DNA from: Cryptosporangium aurantiacum
GTDB lineage: Bacteria > Actinomycetota > Actinomycetes > Mycobacteriales > Cryptosporangiaceae
Assembly: GCF_900143005.1 (NCBI RefSeq)
Contig: NZ_FRCS01000010.1
Span: 124,001-188,000 of the forward strand
DNA: 64,000 nt
Reading direction: 5' to 3'
The translations under genes were made by a program, and so were the position numbers. The notes under the pieces were generated by a model. The model did no database searches and was not told where the DNA came from. It was given only the letters and a program-made list of their open reading frames with translations. Shown here piece by piece: positions 49,004 to 57,023 of the stretch (its first letter is position 1; each line of letters opens with the position of its first letter).

Positions 49004-50083
49004 TCACGGGTAGAGCACCCGAACGTCTCGCTCAGCGGCGTCCGGGCTGAGGAACGTGTGCAGACGCGCGCCCTCGGCCTCGATCTCCTGACGCGCACCG
49101 ACCGGCAGCGGGCGGAACGGCCGCACGGTGAGAACGGCCTCGCGTAGCTCCCAGGTCGCCGCGACTGTTCCGTCGACCAGCACCGTGGCAGCGACGGCCG
49201 CGCCGTTGCAGACTTCTGCGCGCACCGCGTCGGTCATCACGCGGGTGCGGTCGGCGAACGCGAGCAGCGGCGCGTCGAACTCGGGGAGGAACCGCACCGG
49301 CGCGGGGGCGTCCGGATCGGTCAGCTCCGCGTCCGGGACGTCGAACAGTTCGCGCCCGGACTCGTCGGTGTACGTGCGGAGTTCCGGGCGCATCGCCGCG
49401 AACACCTCGCGGAGCCCGCTGATGCCCGACCACGCGCGGGCGTCGGCGATCGTCGCCGGCCCGAACGCGGCGAGGTAGCGCCGGACGACCTCGGCGGCAT
49501 CGTCCACGGTCGGCTCCCGGTGGGACGCCGGTAGGGCGAACGGGGTGGCGCCGTAGACGTTCCAGGTACCGCTGGGCGCCGGGTGGATCAGCGGTACCAG
49601 GTACTGCACGGTCCAGCCCAGGGCCGTGGCGTCGGTGCCGGGGTGACGCTCGGCCAGCAGGCGGCCGAGCTGCGGGCGGGTGAGCACCTGCCCGTCGGCG
49701 AGCAGCTCCCTGGCGTCCGACATCAGGACGTCCAGGTCGACGCCCTGCGTGCGTTTGCCGAACGCGTTCCGCTGGACGCGGCGGAGCAGCGGGCCGAGCA
49801 ACGGCCGTAGTAACGCGAAGTCGGACGCGGTCATCAGGTGTTGGGTGGCGCGGATCAGCGTCGACCGCACCAGCCTGCCGTCGGTGATCGCCGCCGTGAG
49901 GTCGGGGACCGCGAACGGCGCCAGCCGACTCCACAGCGCCAGGTACGGCAGGTTCGGCCCCTGCGCGTTGAGCCCGAACAACGTGTGCACCGCGGGGACG
50001 ACCGGCACGGCGGCCCGCTCGAGCAGCAGTTGGCGGGCCAACGTGGTGCGACCGAGCTCTCGCGTGGTCAGCAACCGTCCCAT
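49004..50083 (-). CDS. Winged helix DNA-binding domain-containing protein (HTH_42, AlkZ-like)
   Basis: 359 residues. The N-terminal MGRLLTTRELGRTTLARQLL with LERAAVPVVPAVHTLFGLNA is the family's signature. NAFGKRTQGVDLDVLM and PSGTWNVYGATPFALPASHR follow. The C-terminal EFDAPLLAFADRTRVMTDAV part resembles AlkZ-like glycosylase/winged-helix proteins. The AlkZ group includes DNA glycosylases that unhook interstrand crosslinks and protect producers of DNA-damaging drugs. The catalytic QxQ motif seen in AlkZ (Gln-x-Gln) reads LNAQGPN here, so activity is uncertain. Confidence 0.82.
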   Translation of the reverse strand: MGRLLTTRELGRTTLARQLLLERAAVPVVPAVHTLFGLNAQGPNLPYLALWSRLAPFAVPDLTAAITDGRLVRSTLIRATQHLMTASDFALLRPLLGPLLRRVQRNAFGKRTQGVDLDVLMSDARELLADGQVLTRPQLGRLLAERHPGTDATALGWTVQYLVPLIHPAPSGTWNVYGATPFALPASHREPTVDDAAEVVRRYLAAFGPATIADARAWSGISGLREVFAAMRPELRTYTDESGRELFDVPDAELTDPDAPAPVRFLPEFDAPLLAFADRTRVMTDAVRAEVCNGAAVAATVLVDGTVAATWELREAVLTVRPFRPLPVGARQEIEAEGARLHTFLSPDAAERDVRVLYP

Positions 50084-50196
50084 GCTCACCACCGTCCGGG
50101 CGCCCCGAGTCCATCCGGCCTAGAGCAAACTACAGAATCGCGCGACGCGCCGCCCATTTGCTGGTTCCTTTCACCGGACCTGGGTTCAGTGTGCCT

Positions 50197-50409
50197 ATGC
50201 GATCACAACACCTGGCCGGTTTCTCGGCCATCGGACTCTTTTCCGCGCTCACCGTCGCAGGCTTTGTCGGTACCGCCGGCGCCGGCCAAGTCGACGCGGT
50301 TGCCGGCGAATCTTCGAAATGCGTCGGCATCATTTGCGACGCCATCGTGCCACTGAAATCCGACGACACGAAGATTACGGCCGCTGCCGCTGGGAAGGCC
50401 GAGCGGTGA
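50197..50409 (+). CDS. Small secreted peptide (70 aa) at head of TIR-like cassette
   Basis: From ATG 50197. The signal peptide spans about residues 5-30 (AIGLFSALTVAGFVGTAGAG). The mature part is only about 40 residues with two Cys (Cys42 and Cys47, CVGIIC), able to form a small disulfide loop, and a Lys/Ala-rich end. Its stop overlaps the start of the next gene (GTGA). No family is recognised. Because it is exported and coupled to a membrane kinase-like protein, it could be a ligand or folding partner of it; that is inference. Confidence 0.65.
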   Translation: MRSQHLAGFSAIGLFSALTVAGFVGTAGAGQVDAVAGESSKCVGIICDAIVPLKSDDTKITAAAAGKAER

Positions 50410-51155
50410 GGGTCTCCTGGCGCTCTGCGGCATTCGCTCTGCTGATCCTGTTCGTCGACCTCATCTTCTTCTGGAATCGGAACGATATTCCTGAGCTGCT
50501 CGACCTGACCGCGGGAACCCTGGTCGTGCTGGCCATCGCGCTGCCGACCTACGCGGCGCTGGCCTGGCACCGCTCTCCGTTCCTGACGCTGATCGTCGTC
50601 AGTGCCGGCGCCACCGTACTCGGCGCGATCTCCATCCACGACTCGATACCCCAATTCATTCCGGCGATCCATGTCTGGGTCGCGCTCTATCGGGTCGTGG
50701 GAGCAACCGTCGGCCCGCGGCGATACGCGGCAGCGCTGATCGCGGCGATCCCGCTCGGGGCGGGCGCCGCTCTCACGATCAAGGCGATATCCGTCCAGCC
50801 GAGTTCGTTCGCGATGGCGGCGGTCGTCGTGATCTACGCGCTGACGACCGCGTGTTTCTGGTGGGCCGCACGGTGGACTCTCGCGAGGCAACTGCAGCAC
50901 GCCGAGGCGGCTCGCTACCACTCGTCCCGACGGCTCCACGAGGAGACCGCTGGAGCGCTGAACTCGATGATCTGTCGGTCGGCGGTCGCGGGCGAGTATC
51001 TGGCGACCGAGCCGACCGTGGCGGCGTTCTCGATCGAACGGGTGGAGCTCATCGGCGCCGAGGCGCTCGTAGATCTACGACACGGCCTGCACGAGCTCAA
51101 CGCCACCGACCTCGACACCGCGGAGCCGGTCGCGCAGAGAGCGTCCGTTCGGTGA
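50406..51155 (+). CDS. Histidine-kinase-like membrane protein without ATPase domain
   Basis: 249 residues from a GTG overlapping the previous stop. Five hydrophobic helices (about 10-23, 37-54, 59-76, 107-126, 136-156) are followed by a dimerisation-like helix pair, SSRRLHEETAGALNSMICRS and AAFSIERVELIGAEALVDLR. His178 occupies the place of the phosphoaccepting His in the HisKA_3 box (R-x-L-H-E for R-E-x-H-D). The protein ends right after this region, and the HATPase_c domain is absent. It cannot phosphorylate itself and would need a partner, or act as a structural receptor. Its stop overlaps the start of the pseudo-receiver gene. Confidence 0.78.
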   Translation: MRVSWRSAAFALLILFVDLIFFWNRNDIPELLDLTAGTLVVLAIALPTYAALAWHRSPFLTLIVVSAGATVLGAISIHDSIPQFIPAIHVWVALYRVVGATVGPRRYAAALIAAIPLGAGAALTIKAISVQPSSFAMAAVVVIYALTTACFWWAARWTLARQLQHAEAARYHSSRRLHEETAGALNSMICRSAVAGEYLATEPTVAAFSIERVELIGAEALVDLRHGLHELNATDLDTAEPVAQRASVR

Positions 51156-51793
51156 GGCTCGGATCGGAAGATTCCGCGAAGGCTCAGGTCATCGCCGTCA
51201 CAGGCGATCCGGACGTGATGGCGTGGATCCGCGTCGTGCTGGAGCGGAGCGCCCGCTACGCGGTCCAGAAGGACGTCGCTACAGCCGAGGACGCCGTGAC
51301 CGCGGTGACGAACGAACGGCCGTCCGCCGTTGTTTGGGACAACCGCGTGGGCGGGTTGCTGCAACTCGACGAGGTCCGGCGAGCCTCACCGCGCCCCACC
51401 CCGGTCGTGATCCTGGTCAACATCGAGGTGGACGCGTTTGTCGCCGCTGCGGCTGCCCGCGGCGTCAGCGCGTTCCTGCTGAGCGAGAACATCCGCGGCC
51501 ACCTGATACCCGCGTTGGACGGCGCGCTCGGCGGCGTCACCTGGGTCGGGCCGGGACTGCAATCACAGCTGAGGCTCACCGCGCGAATAGCCGGACCCGG
51601 ACGGCTCAGCTCGCGGGACATCGCGCTGCTGGAAGCGGAGCTGGACAACCGGCCCGTGAAGCAGATCGCGAAAGACTTCGGGTACTCGGTTCAGGGCATT
51701 CACTACCGGCGTCAGGCGATCGCGCGCAAGCTGAACATCCCGAACAACTCGCCCTCCCGCATCAAGGCGCTCTTCGAGGCGTGGCGCGAGTAA
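51152..51793 (+). CDS. Pseudo-receiver response-regulator-like protein with HTH
   Basis: 213 residues from a GTG overlapping the previous stop. A receiver-like fold is visible: AQVIAVTGDPDVMAWIRVVL, SAVVWDNRVGGLLQLDEV with Asp63 retained, PVVILVNIEVDAFVAAAAAR. The acidic pair is reduced to Gly18-Asp19, the conserved Thr is not found, and the Lys is Ser111 (FLLSENI). So it is a degenerate receiver. The C-terminal region (LSSRDIALLEAELDNRPVKQ with IAKDFGYSVQGIHYRRQAIA) is LuxR/NarL-like HTH but with an unusual spacing. It is a likely DNA-binding switch that does not use ordinary phosphorylation. Confidence 0.78.
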   Translation: MRLGSEDSAKAQVIAVTGDPDVMAWIRVVLERSARYAVQKDVATAEDAVTAVTNERPSAVVWDNRVGGLLQLDEVRRASPRPTPVVILVNIEVDAFVAAAAARGVSAFLLSENIRGHLIPALDGALGGVTWVGPGLQSQLRLTARIAGPGRLSSRDIALLEAELDNRPVKQIAKDFGYSVQGIHYRRQAIARKLNIPNNSPSRIKALFEAWRE

Positions 51794-51836
51794 GGCGCGC
51801 TGCCAACGCCACTCACGACGATCGAAAGGAAGTCCG

Positions 51837-52304
51837 GTGGATCGACCATCCTTGGCGATAATGGCTTCTCTCGAAGGGGACGATCTGGCGCGCGCCGCCC
51901 AGATCAACCTGGACGACGATTGCGAAGTCGCAACCTGGAGACAGGCGCCGTCGGCGCTCTCGCAGATAATCATCGGTCACATCGAAGATTGGCTGCGGAA
52001 ATCCGACTTCTGCCTCATCATCATGACTGCGGACGATCAAGTCAGGTCGCGGGGTAGGCAGATGGCGGCGATGCGCAACAATCTGCTGCTCGAGATCGGA
52101 ATGAGCATCGGCATCGTCGGGCGGGAACGCACGATTCTCTTGTGTGACCGTAATAACCCGCCGGTGCTCCCCACCGACCTCGGGGGCATCACCGTCGTGA
52201 CGTTCGCTGCGCACAGCAACGGGAACTATGCGGCGGCGCTCGGAGCGCCGTGCTCGATCATCCGCAGCCATCTGCTGCGCCTCGGCCCCCGGGAGGTTCA
52301 CTGA
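51837..52304 (+). CDS. TIR-like nucleotide-binding protein (PF10137-type)
   Basis: 155 residues from a GTG with GAAAGGAAG upstream. The signature strand-loop series of the CAP12/Pycsar/TIR-like family is present: LRKSDFCLIIMTADDQVR (57-67), AAMRNNLLLEIGMSIGIVGR (the family's RxNVxxExG...GR) with conserved Glu86, ERTILLCDR, and VLPTDLGGITVVTF (the lPSDL-G motif). PF10137 proteins are often NAD+-cleaving effectors in antiphage systems. The N-terminal part is shorter than usual and the family's first TIR strand is divergent (PSLAIMASLEGDDLA). Third codon positions are more A/T-rich than in neighbours. The 3' end overlaps the Nudix gene tail-to-tail by 47 bases. Confidence 0.8.
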   Translation: MDRPSLAIMASLEGDDLARAAQINLDDDCEVATWRQAPSALSQIIIGHIEDWLRKSDFCLIIMTADDQVRSRGRQMAAMRNNLLLEIGMSIGIVGRERTILLCDRNNPPVLPTDLGGITVVTFAAHSNGNYAAALGAPCSIIRSHLLRLGPREVH

Positions 52305-52845
52305 ACTCACCCACCGGTTGTCCGCGGTGGAGGTAGCTGATCGTGTCGGTGCGTAGCGCCTCCAGCGCAGCGTCGATCCGGGCCGCGACCAACGGCAGCA
52401 GCCGCTTCCGGGCCTCCACCCGCTCGCAGAACCGATAGGCGGTGACCTCGCCGTCCACCACCCGGATGCGTGCGGCCTCGGCTTCGGTGAGGGTTCCGCC
52501 GTCGAAGACGAACGCGAGGACGTCGTCCCACGGCTCGTGCGGCGGCATCCAGTCGACGACCAGCAGCCGGCCGGGCACCAGGTCGAGCCCTAACTCCTCG
52601 CGCATCTCGCGGGCGGCGGCGGCATGCGGCGCCTCGTTCACCTCGACCATGCCGCCCGGAACGTCCCAGCCGAGTTTGTAGTGCGGATCGACGAGCAGGA
52701 TCCGACCGGCCACGTCGCGGACCACCAGGTCGGCGGTGACCCGTTTACGCGGCAGTTTGATCGGGCCTTCGCCGAGATAGGACTCCCACTCCAGAGCCGT
52801 CGGCTCTGATTCTGTTGCCACGTGAGCCAGGGTAGGCCCGGTCAT
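52258..52845 (-). CDS. Nudix hydrolase
   Basis: 195 residues from ATG 52845, overlapping the upstream stop (ATGA). The Nudix box is complete: GGMVEVNEAPHAAAAREMRE followed by ELGLDL, matching GX5EX7REUXEEXGU. RVTADLVVRDVAGRILLVDP precedes it. VDWMPPHEPWDDVLAFVFDG follows. It hydrolyses a nucleoside diphosphate linked to an unknown moiety. It is coupled with the CGNR-type regulator. Confidence 0.92.
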   Translation of the reverse strand: MTGPTLAHVATESEPTALEWESYLGEGPIKLPRKRVTADLVVRDVAGRILLVDPHYKLGWDVPGGMVEVNEAPHAAAAREMREELGLDLVPGRLLVVDWMPPHEPWDDVLAFVFDGGTLTEAEAARIRVVDGEVTAYRFCERVEARKRLLPLVAARIDAALEALRTDTISYLHRGQPVGEFSEPPGGRGAADGCG

Positions 52846-53381
52846 CGAGCCGCCTTGCGTGCGCGATACGCCGCCACGTTCGTGCGATTTCCGCACCCGC
52901 TGTCGCAGAACCGGCGCGACCGATTCTTGGAGAGGTCGATCAGGACGTCGTCGCAGTCGTCGGCGGCGCAGATCCGGAGCCGTCCCAGCTCGTCCATGCG
53001 GACGACGTCCACCATCGCCATTCCGGTCTCGACCAGGATCCGGACCGCCAGGTCGGCCTCGGCCGAGATCGCGTGCAGGTGGTAGTCCCAGGTGTCGTGC
53101 CGGACCAGCTGCGGCAGCGCGCCGGTCTCCCGCAGCATCGCGTTGGTCTCGACGACGACCTCGTCGCGGTCGGCGTGCCAGAGCCGCTTCAACCGCGGCC
53201 GCACCGCGCGGACCGCATCGAACTCCGCCTGGTCGCCGGCGACCCGGCCGGTGTAGCTCCACCGTTCGACGAACGCCACGACGTCGGCGGGGCGGGCGAG
53301 CGCATCCGGCGTTTCGTGCGCGGTGTTCACCAGCTCGGCGGCCGCCATCAGAGAAGCCTCGGTGTCATGAGCAAAAAGCAT
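52842..53381 (-). CDS. CGNR zinc-finger regulator with ABATE domain
   Basis: 179 residues with GGAGTCAAG before the ATG. The N-terminal ABATE domain (LVNTAHETPDALARPADVVA and YTGRVAGDQAEF) leads to a C-terminal zinc-finger HTH. The latter reads LRICAADDCDDVLIDLSKNR with RRFCDSGCGNRTNVAAYRAR, giving four Cys and the CGNR motif. It is a putative stress-responsive regulator. It is divergent from the EamA transporter, 37 bases apart, which is a common partner and probable target. Confidence 0.9.
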   Translation of the reverse strand: MLFAHDTEASLMAAAELVNTAHETPDALARPADVVAFVERWSYTGRVAGDQAEFDAVRAVRPRLKRLWHADRDEVVVETNAMLRETGALPQLVRHDTWDYHLHAISAEADLAVRILVETGMAMVDVVRMDELGRLRICAADDCDDVLIDLSKNRSRRFCDSGCGNRTNVAAYRARKAAR

Positions 53382-53406
53382 CTTGACTCCTTACCGGCTC
53401 GGCTCC

Positions 53407-53412
53407 TAGGTT
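53407..53412 (+). promoter_or_regulatory. -10 box of the EamA transporter gene
   Basis: TAGGTT at 53407-53412 is six bases upstream of ATG 53419, giving a leaderless transcript. With only 37 bases between divergent starts, the CGNR-type regulator probably binds here. No dyad is evident. Confidence 0.5.
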
Positions 53413-53418
53413 CGCGTC

Positions 53419-54402
53419 ATGAGTGTAACGAGGATTGCCTCTTACGCTGGGCAGCGACGCGGAGCGGTCGGGCTCGGCCTGGCGCTGATCTCCGCGACGG
53501 CGTTCGGTACGTCCGGCAGCTTCGGCGATGCGCTGATGTCGTCCGGGTGGACGTCCGGCGCGGTGGTGACCACCCGGATCTCGCTCGCTGCCCTGATCCT
53601 GACCGTCCCGGCGCTGTGGCAACTGCGGGGCCGATGGCGCGCGCTCCGGTCGAGCTTCGGCGTTGTCGCGCTGTACGGCGCGGTGGCGGTGGCCGGCTGT
53701 CAGCTGTTCTTCTTCAACGCCGTGCAGCGGCTCGACGTGGGGGTCGCGCTGCTGCTGGAGTACATGGGCATCGTGCTGGTCGTGCTCTGGATGTGGGTGC
53801 GCCACCGGCGGCGTCCGCGCTGGTTGACGCTGCTGGGTGTGGCGGCCGCGATCGGCGGGCTCGTGTTGGTGCTCGATCCGTCCGGTGGCCTGGACGCCGT
53901 CGGGGTGATCTGGGGGCTGCTCGCCGGCACCGGGCTGGCGGTCTACTTCGTGCTCTCGGCCCGCCAGGACGACGCGGTGCCGCCGCTCGTCGTCGCCTGG
54001 GGCGGCATGGTCGTCGGTTCGCTGACGCTCGGCGCGTTCGCGCTGGTCGGTGCGCTGCCGGTGCATGCGGCGAGCAGCGACGTCGAGCTGTTCGGCCAGC
54101 GCATGAGCTGGCTGGTGCCGGTGCTGGGGCTGTCGGTGGTGGCGGCCGCGATCGCGTACACGGCAGGCGTCGGGGCGGCGCGGCTGCTCGGAGCGACCGT
54201 GGCCTCGTTCGTGGGGCTGACCGAGGTCCTGTTCGCGGTCTTGTTCGCCGCCCTGTCGGTCGGCCAGGTCCCGGGTGTGACGCAGCTGATCGGTGGGCTG
54301 GTCGTGCTGGTCGGTGTCGCGCTGGTCCGGGCGACCGAAGGAGCGGCGGACGACGCTCCGCCGGTCGTCGACGACGTCACTCCGACGAAGATCGCAGCTT
54401 GA
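53419..54402 (+). CDS. EamA/DMT family transporter
   Basis: 327 residues with ten hydrophobic helices. The repeat begins GLGLALISATAFGTSGSFGD and again GVIWGLLAGTGLAVYFVLSA. FNAVQRLDVGVALLLEYMGI is the typical fourth helix with a Glu, and SFVGLTEVLFAVLFAAL the ninth. The C-terminus is an Asp/Val-rich hydrophilic tail. It likely exports a small metabolite under control of the divergent CGNR regulator. Confidence 0.9.
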   Translation: MSVTRIASYAGQRRGAVGLGLALISATAFGTSGSFGDALMSSGWTSGAVVTTRISLAALILTVPALWQLRGRWRALRSSFGVVALYGAVAVAGCQLFFFNAVQRLDVGVALLLEYMGIVLVVLWMWVRHRRRPRWLTLLGVAAAIGGLVLVLDPSGGLDAVGVIWGLLAGTGLAVYFVLSARQDDAVPPLVVAWGGMVVGSLTLGAFALVGALPVHAASSDVELFGQRMSWLVPVLGLSVVAAAIAYTAGVGAARLLGATVASFVGLTEVLFAVLFAALSVGQVPGVTQLIGGLVVLVGVALVRATEGAADDAPPVVDDVTPTKIAA

Positions 54403-54442
54403 GCGGGATGAATTGTCGGAGCCGGGTGGTACACCGGAGGGC

Positions 54443-54745
54443 ATGACATCGGTCGTGGAGGCGTTCGCCAGCGTCGCCGCCCAGGTCGTGGAGCGGTTCG
54501 TCGGGCGGAACGGGCGGGTCCGCGGGTCGTCCGTCGTGCACGCCGTCCACCCCGAGCGGTGGCTGGGGGAGATCCGGGTGCCCGCACCGGCCTGCCGGGT
54601 GGGCGTGGCCGGGTTCGAGCTGGACGCGTTGGTACCGACCGACGATCCAGTGACGTGCGCGCGGTGCCTGCAGAGCGGGCAGTACAGCACGGTCGGCACC
54701 ACCGGGCCGCGTCAGCTGCCGCTCTGGGAGCCCGAGGGAGAGTGA
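54443..54745 (+). CDS. Hypothetical small protein with CxxC
   Basis: 100 residues from an ATG with CGGAGGGC upstream. An amphipathic N-terminus (VVEAFASVAAQVVERFVGRN) is followed by VHAVHPERWLGEIRVPAPAC and VTCARCLQSGQYSTVG, the only Cys pair (CARC). It could hold a zinc or be a disulfide. No family is recognised. It overlaps the convergent DUF1232 gene by 34 bases. Confidence 0.6.
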   Translation: MTSVVEAFASVAAQVVERFVGRNGRVRGSSVVHAVHPERWLGEIRVPAPACRVGVAGFELDALVPTDDPVTCARCLQSGQYSTVGTTGPRQLPLWEPEGE

Positions 54746-55152
54746 CCTTCGGGCGGCGGCAGCCCGCATAGCCGATGGAGCGTGGCCAGGCCGGTCGCGC
54801 CGCCCGGCCAGTGGCGGGCCAGCGCGTCCGGTCCCGCGGCCCGCGCCACCGACCGCAGCGCCAGCGCGACGACCACCGCGTCGTCGGCGTACCCGATCAC
54901 CGGGATGAAGTCGGGCACCAGATCGATCGGGATCAGCAGGTAACCCAGGAGCAAGAGGAGCCGTACCCGGATGCCCGGGCCGAGCGTGCGGTCGGCGGAC
55001 AGCCGGCGCAGCAGGCGGACGACGTCCGGCAGCAGGCGCACGGTTTCTCGGAGCGTGACCGGGTCTCCGCGACGTCCGGCGAGCCACAGCGCGCCGAGCA
55101 GCATCAGCCAGACGAGCAGCAGCCCGCCGACGACTGCGAGTAGTAGGCGCAT
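54712..55152 (-). CDS. DUF1232 (YkvA-type) membrane protein
   Basis: 146 residues. An N-terminal helix (LLLAVVGGLLLVWLMLLGAL) is followed by ETVRLLPDVVRLLRRLSADR and the core motif LLLGYLLIPIDLVPDFIPVI with GYADDAVVVALALRSV. This is diagnostic of the DUF1232/YkvA family, small membrane-associated proteins of unknown function. The C-terminal tail is Pro/Ser-rich. Confidence 0.87.
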   Translation of the reverse strand: MRLLLAVVGGLLLVWLMLLGALWLAGRRGDPVTLRETVRLLPDVVRLLRRLSADRTLGPGIRVRLLLLLGYLLIPIDLVPDFIPVIGYADDAVVVALALRSVARAAGPDALARHWPGGATGLATLHRLCGLPPPEGHSPSGSQSGS

Positions 55153-55575
55153 TGTCTCTCCGCCACGGCCGATGTGCCTGCTGCAGGTGCCATCCTCGAC
55201 GACGGATGCGGATCGCTCCAGCCCTGGCAGGCCCGCAGGAGCGGACTACCCCGGCGCCCGGAACGATGCGATCTGAGGCTCGCTACTCGTGGCTGTTGCA
55301 GAACGGCCGCCCCGGTCCGCGCTGACCCGGCCTGGGCTCGCCTCACACCACGAACTCTCCCGGGGCGGGCGCCGCTCCCCACCAGATGGATGTGGCCGTT
55401 TCCGCGTCGCGCGGGTTGTCGTTGCGGCGGTTTCCGTGTCCTGGCACGGAAACCGCCACAACCGTGAGGCGAGGCAGGCGGAGTACGCCGCATCGATCCA
55501 CCCGAGCCTCGGCTGCGCCGGCCTCAGCGCGGACACGACGTCATCGGCGGAAGGCATACCGAGACCTAACCACGC
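55153..55575. other. Gene-poor gap with an unexplained hairpin
   Basis: In 423 bases I find no supportable complete gene. A long hairpin lies at 55421-55462. On the minus strand from 55557 about 30 codons read in a protein-like way (PSADDVVSALRPAQPRLGWI) and then become compositionally unlike a protein at the hairpin. This may be the truncated start of a former gene. Confidence 0.45.
55421..55462. repeat. 18-bp-arm hairpin (one mismatch)
   Basis: GTTGCGGCGGTTTCCGTG (55421-55438) pairs with CACGGAAACCGCCACAAC (55445-55462) with one mismatch around a 6-base loop (TCCTGG). It is far stronger than needed for a terminator and lacks a U-tract. It may be a terminator for the convergent-side DinB operon, or a mobile-element end or REP-like sequence. 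A fragment resembling the arm (GGAAACGGCCAC on the minus strand) recurs 20-40 bases away. Confidence 0.6.
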
Positions 55576-56088
55576 TCATTCCCCGGTCGGCCCGCCGGAC
55601 AACTCGGCGACGATGTCGAGGTGGCCGACGTGCCGCGCGTACTCCTGCAGCAGGTGGAACAGGACGCGCTCCAGGGTCGCGGGGGGAGCGCCGTCCCAGC
55701 GCGGCCCGGGAGCACCCACGGCCGCCAGGTCGTGCCCCTCGACGACCGCGCGGGTGTGGGCGCCCTGGGCACGGAGTTCCGCAGCCACCTCGTCGACGGT
55801 CTCGGTAGGGGCGACGTACCAGCGGTCGTCGCGGCGGTCACCCCAGGGCTCCGGGACGGCCGTGCCCTCGAAGCCCCACTCGATCCAGCGCAACTCCACG
55901 TACCGCAGGTGCTTCAGCAGCTCCAGCGGCGTCCACCCGGACGGAAGCAGGCTGGACCGCAGCGCGTCCTCGGGCAATGCCGACGCCTTGGCCAGCGCGC
56001 TCTCCCGGTAGTAGTCCAGGTAGCGCAGGAACAGATCGGCCCGGCCCGCGGCGGGGTCGGTCGGCGAGACGAACGGTGGCAGCGTCAC
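55576..56088 (-). CDS. DinB family protein (DUF664-type)
   Basis: 170 residues from a GTG that overlaps the MerR stop (GTGA). LFLRYLDYYRESALAKASAL and GWTPLELLKHLRYVELRWI carry the first ligand His; LFHLLQEYARHVGHLDIVAE carries the HxxxH pair. Its control by the upstream MerR gene is likely because of coupling. The substrate is unknown; a mycothiol-dependent reaction is possible. Confidence 0.87.
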   Translation of the reverse strand: MTLPPFVSPTDPAAGRADLFLRYLDYYRESALAKASALPEDALRSSLLPSGWTPLELLKHLRYVELRWIEWGFEGTAVPEPWGDRRDDRWYVAPTETVDEVAAELRAQGAHTRAVVEGHDLAAVGAPGPRWDGAPPATLERVLFHLLQEYARHVGHLDIVAELSGGPTGE

Positions 56089-57017
56089 CCTGTCATTGTT
56101 CCGGGGTGGGCCCGGAGCGCCTGGATGCACCAGGTGAGCGTCGGCTCGACCGGGTCGTTCGGCGGCCAGCCGTTGACCGTTGCGAGCAGCGATTCGTAGC
56201 GCTCGCGCCGCGGGTCGTTCGCGAGCTCCAAGCGGGCGCGCAGGCGTTTCCGCAGCGCGGGGGTGTCCGGTTCGCCGGTGACGCGTGCGTACGCCCCCGC
56301 GACGGTGGTCACTACCCGGGCGGCGGCCGGCGAGGACGGTGGTGTTGCGGTGGTGCCGGCCGGGAGATGTGCACGGACCACGGCCACCGCCTCCGGCCGC
56401 GGAACGGTGCCCGGCTCACGGTCGGCGGCGTGCTGTTCGGCCAGCCGGCGCATCGAGGCGCGGAACTCGGGGTCCTGCGCCAGCTCCACGAGCTCGATCC
56501 AGGCGTCGACGACGGCCGGGTCGGCGTCGTCCGGCAACGTGGGGGTCAGCGAGCGGCGGATCCCGACAAAAGCCGGGTCGGTGCGCTCCAAGCCGTCGAA
56601 CGTCGCGGTGAGGAACTCGTCGACGAGCCGACGTCGTTCGTCCTCGGACAGGGTGGCGAGACGCTGCACCATGCTGATCTCCTCGATGTCGGGTCCGTGC
56701 GCCGCGATCGCGGTGAGCACGGCGCGGCGGAAGCGGAGTGCGCGGATCTGGACGTCGAGCGCGTCGGCATGGCGGGACGCGACGTCGGCCAGCGTGACGT
56801 CGCGTTCGAGGATCCGGCGAATCGTGGCCAGGTCGACGCCGAGGTCACGCAGGCTCCGCACCAGGCGAAGGCGGGCAGCGGCGTCCTCGTCGTAGACGCG
56901 GTGGCCGGCCGCGTTCCGGCCGGACGGTGGCACGATGCCGCGGTCGGCGTAGAAGCGGATCGCCTTGACCGTGAGCCCGGTGCGTCGGGCCAGGTCACCG
57001 ATCGAGTAGCGCGTCAC
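56085..57017 (-). CDS. MerR family transcriptional regulator with large C-terminal domain
   Basis: 310 residues from a GTG with GAGG upstream and a -10 box CACGCT six bases away. The MerR HTH is YSIGDLARRTGLTVKAIRFY, ADRGIVPPSGRNAAGHRVYD, and LRLVRSLRDLGVDLATIRRI. The C-terminus of about 200 residues is helical and may be a ligand domain. The 10-bp dyad in a 19-bp-spaced promoter just upstream indicates MerR-type autoregulation. It is coupled to the DinB gene. Confidence 0.9.
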   Translation of the reverse strand: MTRYSIGDLARRTGLTVKAIRFYADRGIVPPSGRNAAGHRVYDEDAAARLRLVRSLRDLGVDLATIRRILERDVTLADVASRHADALDVQIRALRFRRAVLTAIAAHGPDIEEISMVQRLATLSEDERRRLVDEFLTATFDGLERTDPAFVGIRRSLTPTLPDDADPAVVDAWIELVELAQDPEFRASMRRLAEQHAADREPGTVPRPEAVAVVRAHLPAGTTATPPSSPAAARVVTTVAGAYARVTGEPDTPALRKRLRARLELANDPRRERYESLLATVNGWPPNDPVEPTLTWCIQALRAHPGTMTG

Positions 57018-57023
57018 GACCTC

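Noticed and set aside
55246-55557. A 103-codon minus-strand frame in the gap after the DUF1232 gene
   Set aside because: Only the first about 30 codons look protein-like; after the hairpin the composition becomes Arg/Ser/Thr-rich, typical of shadows, so no intact gene is supported.
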